Of a stretch of DNA of 64,000 nt, positions 38,301 through 48,097 are shown piece by piece. Source of the DNA: Paralichthys olivaceus (lineage: Eukaryota > Chordata > Actinopteri > Pleuronectiformes > Paralichthyidae); assembly GCF_024713975.1 (NCBI RefSeq), contig NC_091112.1:6138501-6202500 (forward strand), given 5' to 3'. The stretch's first letter is position 1. Every line of letters starts with the position of its first letter. A model generated the notes under the pieces. The model saw nothing but the letters and a program-made list of their open reading frames with translations. It was not told the origin of the DNA and did no database searches. The position numbers and the translations under genes were made by a program.

Positions 38301-41216
38301 GGTGCCCATGGGCCGGGGCATCAAGCCTTGGCATTTTGGACTTTGGCCTTCCCCTTTTCTTAGGCTGAGATGGGAAAAGCTGTGAAACTTGACTTTGTGG
38401 CACAGGATTTGGTTTTACCTTATTTGGGTTGGGAGGCCTGCCCACTGGTCTTTTAACAGGTGGTGATACTGCTTCCAAGCTTGAAGATAAAGGCATGGTG
38501 GTGTTGCTCTGGTCGAAGGGACTGTCCTGGCCTGTTCTTTGACTCTGCGTCTTGTTCATAAGACGGGACCAGCGGGGTTTCCTTCCCCTGCGTTTTTTAA
38601 GGGGTTTGCTGTCCTGCTCTGCAGGAGAGTCTATGGAGGAATCCGGAGAGTCATCTCTAAGCGGCGTCTGTGGACCATCATCACCATCCAGATCTGGTGG
38701 AGAAGGTGCCCTTTGTCTAACAGGCTCAGGGAGTATGATAGTCCGGCCGGGTCGACTACCATCCCGGTTGGGACTTCGCTTACTTGGACTAGAGCTCTTC
38801 CCCCTCTCAACCCGCAGTGACTGATTATTAGCCCCCTTGTCCTTCCCTTCTGGCTTTCCTATTCCTATTGGGGGAGGGCACTTGGTTAAATCTCTAGGAC
38901 TGTCTCTGTCCTGCTCCAGTTCACTTGCACTGCTTTCCTCTGCTAGTGCAGGACTCTCACGTGCATGGTGTCCTTGTGAGGGAACCGGGGAACCTAGGTG
39001 ACTCACTGCACTCACTGTCCTCTGCTCAGCTGAGGTGGTGGAAGAGGATGAAATAGGACAGGATGGCAAGGATGCTGCATGGGGTTGGGAGTGAGCAGGA
39101 CGCGACTGTGCCTTAGAAATGCTACTGTTGCTGTTGTCATTGATACTGTCTTTTGAAATGGCTGACAGTCGATTATTGCCATACGAGAGTGCTGGGCTGC
39201 TGCTGCGACTACTGCTGTTGCTGCTGCTCATGCTGTTGCTGATGTGGTTACCACTGCTGCTACTTGCTTTCCCAGCCCCATCTGCGTCCTCCTTTCTCAG
39301 TGGTGTTAGGTTGGGTGAATTTTCCATAACATTGTCTTTGTTCCTAGAACCATAGGGACGACCAGGTGGTCTTGATACGGGAGGTGGTGGAGAAAGGTGG
39401 ACCATTCTTGAGTATGTGTTCCTATTGGCCATAGCCCTGTCTCGCTGTTTGGCTGTGGGGGCCATGAAGCCTGAGTTTGGAAGAAGAGGAGCGGAGTCAG
39501 TCTTTGTGGGTTTGGCTGGCTTTGGGGTCTTTGATGGTGGACATGTCGCTATTAGTTGAGCTAATTTCTCAGTGACTGTTGGTGCTCCCCAGTTTTGGAC
39601 ATTCTTGTCCTTGTCTCTCTGACTTTCACTAGTGTAGGTGTATTGGGGTGGTTTTGCACCTTCAAAACTGGGTTCCTTTGATGCAGGTAGTGGTGGTGAA
39701 GGTGAGGATGTCCTGGGGTTGAGTTGTTGAGTCTGTGCTTTCTTTGAAGAGGAATGCGTTTTACTGTCTGGAGGAGGGCGGTGAAGGTTGAGGGGTCTCT
39801 CAGATGTGGTGGCTGCTGCTTTTGAGTCTGGCTTTGTGTCAGACTTGCTATCTATCTTTGGTGAACCCTGAAAAAAAGGAAAAAAGTAACTGATGAATAA
39901 CTTTTGTATTTAGAAATACAGTGCTCAATTTCTAAATTACACAGATTTATCAAAAAAGACTCTCAACACACTCAAGTCATAAGCTGTCAAAGCTATTATT
40001 TAATGACATATTAGAAAGGGTGGTGCTAACGCATCCAACCAGAGACACTCTCAGTATAAACTATCAATAAACAATAGGTTTTTTACCCCGCTATACAAAT
40101 TTCTATTTTATTGTTGAGATTTTCTGTCCAAAGCTGTTTTCTGGGCATGTCCAGGGGGGGTGTTACACTCAACTCAATAACATTTAATCAGGGTCAGACT
40201 GGGGACAGAGGGGGAGAGCTAGAGAGAAGGGTCAAGCAGGGGAGGGGGTGGAGAGGACATGGCCAGGCAGAGACAGAGGATAGACGGCACAGACGGAGGG
40301 AGACCGGAGGAGGCGGTACTTGATGAATAGAGACAGGCTAACAGAGAACACAAAGAATACTAAAGAACAATTTATGTTCCGCTCTTCATCTGTGCAATAA
40401 CATGGTGATTACTTCAGTAATCTTGTTGTGGGCCACTGCCTTACCAGAGATTGACTGATCTGATTAACTGAACATCTAAAGAAACTGAGGTAAATAAACA
40501 AAACAAATATAATGCATTGGTGAACAGGCTGGCTGTCAATATCAAATGCTTGCTTTTGGCAAAGCATGAATCCAACTTTGAGTCAAAGTACATAAATTGA
40601 TTATGTTTTCCCTCCTTACCCTTTTTGCTGGAGCGCTCCCATTTACTTGGGAGGGTGACAGGGTGGTGGTGACAGCAGGAGGAGGAGCAGGAGGAGGTGG
40701 AGTAGGAGCTTTAGCAGAGGGGGTTGATGAAGATGATGGGGGTGGTCTGTTGACACTGGGACTCTTCTCTTTCTCTTTTTCCCTGCCATTTGAAGGACTC
40801 TGGGTTTGAGTGCCATCACCTGTAGCCCCTGCACGGTTTCCACGGGCACCTCCACGCCCTGTATGCCTCACAGTGGCCCTAAAGGCTGGACGGCACACAT
40901 AAATATCCAGGATTTTAGGTGGCTTCTTCATGCGTTTAGCTTGAAGGCCAATCTTGAGTTTGACATTCCCCTCGGACAGGCTGCTCTCTTTGATGGAGAA
41001 ATGTGACTGGTCGCCACTCGTGCCTCCTGGACCACCTGCACCTTCCCCTCCAGTACCAGCTGAGCCAGTGGCAGCTCCCTCCTTCTCTCTGTCCCTCTTC
41101 TTTTCCTCCTCTTCTTCTTTCTTTCCACCTCCTCCATCCTTTTCTCGCTCCCCTGTGGGAGCACCTGAGATAAGAGTGGGAGGAGTTGCAGTTCCCCCCT
41201 GCATCTTCTGATCCAT
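20364..41216 (-). CDS. ash1l: histone-lysine N-methyltransferase ASH1L
   Basis: ASH1L is a nuclear Trithorax-group enzyme that methylates histone H3 at K36. Twenty-five exons join in frame to about 2950 residues (human 2969): 41216-40620, 39867-35451, 33629-32963, 32797-32624, 32503-32409, 32049-31976, 31833-31788, 31581-31473, 31296-31090, 30920-30774, 28838-28730, 28601-28452, 28033-27966, 27581-27415, 27053-26901, 26705-26651, 26295-26163, 24596-24324, 24010-23924, 23836-23746, 23362-23224, 23083-22911, 22575-22409, 21839-21377 and 20455-20364. Order: conserved N-terminus ([15 protein letters not shown]), several AT-hooks ([26 protein letters not shown]), AWS about 2035-2090, SET about 2090-2215 ([37 protein letters not shown]), post-[13 protein letters not shown], bromodomain about 2290-2470, PHD about 2520-2575 ([15 protein letters not shown]), BAH about 2600-2760. 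Stop TAA at 20366-20364. An in-frame TAG at 41246-41244 supports the chosen ATG. Catalytic motifs are intact. Confidence 0.97.
20456..21376 (-). other. ash1l intron 24
   Basis: This is the last intron, 921 bases. It has no recognisable exon or repeat. Confidence 0.6.
24597..26162 (-). other. ash1l intron 17
   Basis: This intron falls between the bromodomain and PHD exons. I see nothing beyond ordinary intronic sequence and a short GTTGTTGTT run near 25739. Confidence 0.6.
28839..30773 (-). other. ash1l intron 10 (within the SET domain)
   Basis: This 1.9 kb intron splits the SET domain just after [14 protein letters not shown] see no exon, RNA gene or clear transposon in it. Confidence 0.6.
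33630..35450 (-). other. ash1l intron 2
   Basis: This 1.8 kb intron follows the giant exon 2. It ends in an 11-base C tract that serves as the polypyrimidine tract (33632-33642, seen as G on plus). Otherwise I see nothing. Confidence 0.6.
39868..40619 (-). other. ash1l intron 1 of the coding region
   Basis: This intron lies between coding exon 1 (donor at 40619) and the giant exon (acceptor TTTTTTTCAG at 39870). It contains a G-rich stretch at about 40190-40320. No other feature is seen. Confidence 0.6.
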
Positions 41217-41415
41217 CAGAACTTCAGGGGGTGGACAAGTTGACTAGGGAGGGGATGTTGTGGTTACCAGGTAAAGTTTTTGTCAGGGGATGGGATGGGG
41301 GTGAAGGGGAAAAGGGGGAGGGGGATAACGGTGAGGGTGAAGCTCTCCTTGATTTAAGGCGGCTTCTCTCCCTTCCTCGGCTGTCCAGCCCTCTTTCTCC
41401 GTCCTTCAACTGCTG
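41217..41415 (-). other. ash1l 5' UTR part of coding exon 1
   Basis: A minus-strand acceptor CCTAATTTTCCTCCAG ends near 41416. The sequence from there to the ATG at 41216 has an in-frame TAG at 41246-41244 and is probably 5' UTR. Confidence 0.5.
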
Positions 41416-44400
41416 GAGGAAAATTAGGTAGAGAAGGGGGAGGGACAGAGAGCAAGGATGGAGAGGACAAAAAAAGAAAATTTCATCAGTCACTGCAACA
41501 CAGAACATCAACCAAACACTGACAGTTTTAAACAGTGCCCTACAACTGAGAAGTATAAAATGTCTTTCAATGAATGATGGTGCTAAGCAGATGGAGGGCA
41601 ACAATTTTTATCATCTATTTGGTTAGAGGCTGTCCTTCATCCTGTCTGGGTGACTTTTTATGGTTTCTTCATCCTCACAGCCTATAACAATCTATGACCT
41701 ATTTACACAGCCAAGGCTCTTCTTCCTAAGAAAGGTAACCTTAAGCTCAAGGACTTTAGGTAGTCAATGTGAGAACTACAAAACCCAACACATCCAGAGT
41801 CAATAGTTCATCCCACAGTGTTGTCACATCCTTTTAAGATGTCACGAGATAAGACAACGAAAGAGCAATCTCTTAAGCTCCCTCATTAGTTGTAATGAAA
41901 ACATGGTTGTTATTGTGGTATGCTGCTCATACCATATGTTTGCAGAGCAGCAGCAGAGTGCAGCATTTTCTTAATTGTAACTAGCAGAGCCCAATTCAAT
42001 GAAGTTGTCTACAGCTCCCCATGGCCACTGAGTGATTTAATGTGGATTCGCCCCGAAGCAGGTGCTTTTTCTGTGTGGAGTCATTTGGAGGCAATTCAGA
42101 ACTGTGACCTCAGCACATTGGACCCTCTGGGACTAGACAGAGGATCCGGCCGCCTTTCCCAGCCTTCGCCAGCAGCAAATGAGAGTGAGTGATAGAGCGT
42201 CAATGTGCCGGCGGTTTCTCTGCGCCCTACATTAGTAGAGAGCACTAAAGGAGCCACTTAATGGAGCCTCAGGAAAGTCATACAAGTCGTCATCATTAAG
42301 GCACAGAAAGAGATGTAAAAAAACAGAATCTACCCAACACAGCATCTTACACCATGTTTGTTTTGGGTTATGACTGTGGAAAACAGTAGTGACATTTTTT
42401 TGTTGAACCACAAAGTATACACAGCCCAATTTTTTGAGTCAGGGCTGTACTTCCCCCACGCCCTCTTTCTCTGTTTACTTCAATTACTCACTCCATTTCG
42501 CCTCAAAACTGCAGACTCCCCCTCACTATACATACCACACTCAAATCACACCTCCCTCCTTTCTTTAACACTCCATCAATCTCTGTGTTCTTTCAACGCT
42601 TTCCTAAAGCTTTTCCTCCTCTATTTTGCAAACTGCAGTAGTAACAGCACACAAACCAAAGTTGCTGTGTTCCTACTTTAACCAAAAACACATTTAACCC
42701 ACCCCAAACTCTATTCTCCATTTCCTTTTTTTTTTCTTACGCAGAGTGACAAATGTTCTCCCCGTTCTTTTATGCTTAACGCTTGCAGTGATACTAACTG
42801 CTTCCGCTGCCTGACGGTAACCATGCCAAAAATAAGCCAGTGTAGTACCAAACTCAGTGAGAGGCTCATGGAGAAAAGCCTTCTGGAGAGTCAAAACATT
42901 CCTCTCACCTCTGACAAGCCAAGTCGGGTGGTTTACTGGCAGTTGCTCTCCTGTAAATGATCTGATACTTGTGATTAATAAGCCGTAAAACCAAAACGCA
43001 CCGTTGTAACATTTGGCTTCATGGTACTTTTGTATTTACAAAGCAGTAAGACTACATTATAGTCATTTGGACTTTTTGAGTCAACCTGCAACACAGAAGA
43101 ATAACAACACTACTCATGTCTGTGTGTTGTTTGCTTTTACTTCCAGGAGTTACAGTTGACATAATTGTATATAAAACAAGAACAAACGTCAGATTGTGAT
43201 AAATATGAATGTGGAGAGCAAAGAATCAATGATCAATATCTGGTCAAGAATCTAGAGAGAAATGCAGGGCAGGCAGGAACGTAGTAAACAACTTCCCGCG
43301 CCCCCTCCCATTTCTTTCCTCCCCTTACTCCCTCACTCCCTCACTCCCTCCCTCCCTCCTCACTTTTGCACACGTTGTTCATAACTGCTGATTTCCCTTT
43401 GGCCATAGCAATAGTATCCAACCCATCCACCCCCACATCATTCACATGAGGGCTGGCGTCTGCCCTCAGAGCTCGGTGTCATTTGCAGGGCTTTTACACC
43501 ATTGGTATCAGCACAGAGCCGTGTGACGGAGGAGAGAGGGGGGATGCAGGCAAATTCCTTTACTACTACGATTAGTTTGTATCATCTAAACAGCAGCAGC
43601 GTTCAAACACCTGAATGGAAGAGGCGGGTGTGATGTTGACGATAAACGAGCCGCAGCAGAGGCTTCAGTAAATCTCGGATGGGAATGACAGGTGTCAGTC
43701 AGCACCAGCCCCATGTAAACATTGGTTATCTCTTCAGGCTCGAATGCTTTTAAGTGAAGCGAGAAACATTTTAATTCAACCACACTTCCCCACGTGTTAT
43801 TCAAAAAAAAAAACAAAAAAAACGTGGTTGCCCAGCGGAGGGCTGACTGAACAAACCGAATAACGTTATCTGCTTTCGATTTCCTGTATAGTCAAAACTG
43901 CACAATAACTCGGATCACCTCGTTTTTTTTCTTTGCTGCAAGTGCCTCCTATTAACTCAGCGAATTCACCAATGTTTAGCCAGACCCTTAATTACTGGAA
44001 ATAGACCCAGCCTCAGAGACGTGCTTGACAGACATTAGGTTGACACTGCATGCGGTGGTGGAGAAATGATTCTTGCAAACATCTGCTCATGTGTCAACAT
44101 CAGATTATTAAAACTCTGCAAAAACAGAAGCAGGGATCGACCTGAACCAGTGGATCTACACTGTTAGATGAGGAATAAATAAAAGTAGCTATCAAAACAT
44201 GCATCATATTAATGTATTAAATACACTCACCTCTGTAATTGTCCAGAAACGGTGTTCACATTATTTTGCTCTGTGTCCTCCCTTCGTGTGTATCAACGTG
44301 GTGGCCACATATTTTATCTTCCAAGTGCTGCATTGCCCGATAAAAAACAAAAACATGAAAAATGTCACAATGTGTTTTGATTAGAGCTGATAGAAATCTT

Positions 44401-45368
44401 AATCTAATCTAACCACACTTCAGCTGCCTGGAAGTAGTACATGTCTCCCCCTCTTCGTATCCGAGCTGCAATTGCATAACAAATGTTTGTGCTGTTTCCA
44501 GACGTGCCAAATGGGTTATAACGAGGCGATCGCATTGACCAGCGGCCACAAATCTCAATCACAAATCAATGCACACCGCTCAGAAATCGGATTAACCTTG
44601 CCACCTCCAAAACACAAAGTTACCACGGAGTGTCAGGCATCAGCCCACAAATGCATGTTCATAGCATTTAAGCTAACAACAAGCACGGCTGCGTAGACAT
44701 AAGCATGGAGAGGCTTCTTAATGCGACCCCCATGTATTGTGAGAGGTTTGTGTTTATTTTGTAACTAGCTAGCAGCCACCATCCGTCCAATAATAGACAG
44801 CCTGTGCTACATTTTGCATCAATGGCAGCGGCTAACTAGCATCTACCAGGAGCCTGGGCGATTCAGGCTAATTCCGCCGTGCACAGCTCCGGCGGTGGGT
44901 AACACACGAGTGGCGGACACCTTCGGCTCTTCGGTACGATTTCTGAAAAACCCGGAGAATGCGTGGAGACTCGACCCCGGGACAAGTGATGCACACGATC
45001 TCACATCTCCGTCACATTCTCGCAGGCACTCGTGTTACCACATCTCGGCTACGACGGCTAACGATGCACTAGCTAAAGTCAGCTAAACCCCCCGAAAAAA
45101 AAAAAAAAATGTATCTCCAAATGTCGGTTTTGATAAACAGAACAAACGCACGATTCACCCGAGAGGAACACACACGTAAGATAAACCCACCACATGTGGA
45201 GGGCTATAATCCAGCGGTGTAAAGTGACAGATGCAGCGCCGTGTAGGTTATTAAAAAAAAAAAAACACTAACTGTCAACAAAATGGCGGCTGCGTTGAAT
45301 CAACAGAGACCCGAAATGGATCTCCCCCTTAATTCCTTCTGGAAATGCTGAAAATCCCCGGTCCTTAC
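41416..45368 (-). other. ash1l first intron (5' UTR intron, inferred)
   Basis: About 4 kb separate the inferred non-coding exon 1 donor (GCT|GTAAGG at 45368) from the 5' UTR acceptor near 41416. The stretch holds a C-rich CCCTCACTCCCTC tract at 43305-43362. Its right part (44.8-45.1 kb) has many GCTAAC/TAGC words. I see no coding sequence. Confidence 0.4.
43305..43362 (-). repeat. CCCT-rich tract with G-quadruplex potential on the minus strand
   Basis: Repeated CTCCCTCACTCCCTC units give at least five GGG runs on the minus (sense) strand. The tract is in the ash1l first intron. Confidence 0.75.
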
Positions 45369-45800
45369 AGCGGCTGGTGTCCGTGGTGTCTCCCGCCGGT
45401 GCTGCGAAAATCCGCTCCGGGTCGCCGTTAGCTGGGCCGGGACGTGTCGCCACGGGCCTCCCTCGTTAGTCGGGCCTCCATGTCTGCTCAGCCCGTATCG
45501 CTCGTACAGTGTCAGTACAACACGGGCATTCTCGCTCCCAGGGAGGGAGGGAGGGAGGGAGCGAGGAGGACGGACCGAGGAGGGCGGAGGGGAGGCGAGA
45601 GGAGAGGAGAGCAAATGTCGGTTGAGTGCGCGGCTCCTGCGCTCATTTAAAAAAACAAAAACACACGTCTGACTTTCATTATGTGTCTGTTTTGAGGACG
45701 GCGGCTGCAGGACGAGTGTTCGAGCTCCTCCGGTGAACTGTCCGCTGTCAGAGCCGCGGTGTCAGCACCACACGAGGCCGTGCTGCGAGGGGAGAAGGCA
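44880..45800 (-). promoter_or_regulatory. ash1l CpG-island promoter with inferred exon 1
   Basis: This is the most CpG-rich part of the window between ash1l and rnf115. It includes a candidate non-coding exon (about 45560-45369, donor GCT|GTAAGG) and a YY1-like AAAATGGCGGC at 45280-45290. A (GGGA)5 tract lies at 45541-45561. The transcription start is probably at 45.5-45.65 kb. Position is inferred from composition and the donor site only. Confidence 0.5.
45541..45561 (+). repeat. (GGGA)n tract, G-quadruplex candidate
   Basis: Five consecutive GGG runs separated by single A bases lie at the presumed ash1l transcription start, on the template strand of the gene. Confidence 0.85.
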
Positions 45801-46784
45801 CCGGGAGCCCCATGAATAAATCATCCCGCTCCATCAGGATGTTGTTCCTGTGCTGTGACTCAAGAGCTGAGGCCATTCACCAGTCCATCGCATCGTTATA
45901 GCAGAGATACAAGTCTGTGTCGAAGCACTTTTCGGTTCCCGAAGCTGAACAGACAAATGTGAAAGTCATGGGAACGACCCAGTCTTTGTTTTGGGCACGT
46001 TTCCCAAAGTTTGTCCAAATTTCATCAACTAGATTTATTCCAAAGTTTCACTCTTTGATGCAAAATCTAATTTCTCACCCTCTGTTGCACATCATCACTC
46101 CAAAGAGGGAATGTTACACTAAAGATATGGTACCTTGTTTACTCAGACTTATTAAGGTTTGTATAAACAGTGCATAAGCGTTTGAATACATCATTTGCAC
46201 TGAAAAGTTACAGTGGGTTTTCTATTGGAAGGACATTTACAATTTTTTATAAGGACGTCTGATTGTGGACAGGTTCACTTTAAAAACGTGGACCTGTCAT
46301 TTAATTTCTCAGCATCTACTTTATATATTAATAGTTCATGAATTTAAAAAGTGATCAGTAAACTAATTGATATATTATATTCAATGTAACCACATTTTTT
46401 AGATGTATGAATGGTGGAAATAACAACCTTTAGGCCTAGTTGATAAAATATCTATCTAGATTGTGCTCTTCTAAACAGAGTGGTCTGTATTTTCCTTTGT
46501 TTGTTTTCATTGATGATTAATCTATTAATTTTTTCACTCAGTTTGACCAACAATCCAAAACCTCCAAACAATTCAATTTACAATATTATAAAACAGTATA
46601 AGCAGTAAATCCTCATATTTGATAACAAGAAACCAGTAAATGTTCAGCATATTTGCTAAATATATATCACTTAAACTTGATTATCTAAATATGTGATGAA
46701 TGATTTTCTGTCATAATCAATTCACTTAACTGACAAGTTTCCATTTAGTTTCTATTCTTTGCTGCTCTATATTCTGCACCATAG

Positions 46785-47335
46785 CCAGCTATTATAAACA
46801 AGGAAGACACAGGAATTATGACAACCAAAAATAAACAGAACACTTGGCCACTGTTCCACAGGTTGAGACAGAGATGCACTTCCTCCTAAACTGTAAATCA
46901 TTCAACGAAACAAGGAACATTCACTTTTACCAATTATGTAATTGGCCTTCTACATTTCAATAGGTTAAATGGTGTCTTAAAATGAAAATGATAGAAGGAG
47001 ATGGGGCATATCTTATCATACCATACCATATCACATCATTATACCATACCATATTGTATTGTATAAAATATCTCAAATATCATATAACATATCATCTCAT
47101 ACCATATGCTGCATCAACATGCCACAACCTGAGGGTCAGTGAATGACCTCAACAGACAGATTGACGGACAAATGCATTAAGTATACTGGAAATATTGATA
47201 TACATACATGTATTCCATTCTTGGTGTGGTTTACTGTTCTTTTTCTCTTATTGTGCACTTGGAATATTTGGATTTTAATGCTTTGGCAACATTGTTTTTT
47301 TTTTTTTTAAATCCAATAAAGCTTTGAATATGAAT
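46785..47335 (+). mobile_element. L1-like LINE 3' remnant
   Basis: At 46859-46962 the plus strand reads QVETEMHFLLNCKSFNETRN and then HFYQLCNWP before a stop. This resembles the C-terminal end of L1-type ORF2 proteins (E-x-E-x-HFL-x-x-C pattern). It ends with ATGCTTTGGCAACATTG, a T run and CCAATAAAGCTTTGAATATG, a typical fish L1-like 3' end. The element is truncated and inactive. Confidence 0.65.
47010..47110. repeat. degenerate CATACCATA simple repeat
   Basis: Imperfect repeats of CATACCATATCA and ATATCAT sit inside the LINE remnant. Confidence 0.7.
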
Positions 47336-48097
47336 ATACTGCACATGTGTATTTTATATTCCTGTCTATTCTAATGAATTAGATTGCATTTCACCTGCAT
47401 TCTACAAACACGTATACTGTCGTTCTCAAGCTACATTTTTCTACTGAGGTCTAAGATATGTCATCTAAAGCAGTTCTGACCACATATGTCATACAGGGAC
47501 AGAAACTGCCACCCGACTACTAAACAGATTGGTTGTAGACAAACACAGTGGCTATGAATGTACAGTATCTGCCTCTGAATGGCTCATGATTGAGGAGATG
47601 GAAAGAGGAGCAGAGGTTGAGGGTCACAGGGTTAGGCTTTAATAACAGCTTCATGTATAGGAAACAGACTGAGTGGGAAAAGGTCGATAAAATGCTGAAT
47701 TACCAAACTGTCTTACCGAGAGCCTTAAATGCAGAAACGTTACTTCATAACTCGGTGAATCCCTCATCATTTTAACAACCACCGGCAGCTCAGTGGTGAT
47801 TAGTTCATGAAATCAAAGTCAGTCATTCAGAAAAACACTTAGGAGGGCAGTGTAGCAAGAAGGACACATCACCTCCACATCTTCTCTGCAAACTGCCACG
47901 TCCTTTCTGTGTGCAGTGTATCCTAAAAGATGTTGGTGTGGAAAATATAAAAATCCTTAGCGGAGAGGCATGAATCAAGTGAGAGCTGAAGCGGCAACTT
48001 TTTAAAATCATTTTGGAGTTGGTGTCGGAGGGAGAGGTTTGAGGTGGGCAGCGTGTCTCTTTGAAAACAGCAGAGGAGGTAGAGATATCCTGTTTTT

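Larger units (their letters stand above)
45801..48097. other. ash1l-rnf115 intergenic region
   Basis: This AT-rich intergenic DNA contains a LINE 3' fragment (about 46785-47335) and a degenerate CATACCATA repeat (about 47010-47110). It also includes the rnf115 3' UTR at its right end. An ATTAAA on the minus strand at 47638-47643 is a possible rnf115 poly(A) signal. Confidence 0.5.
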
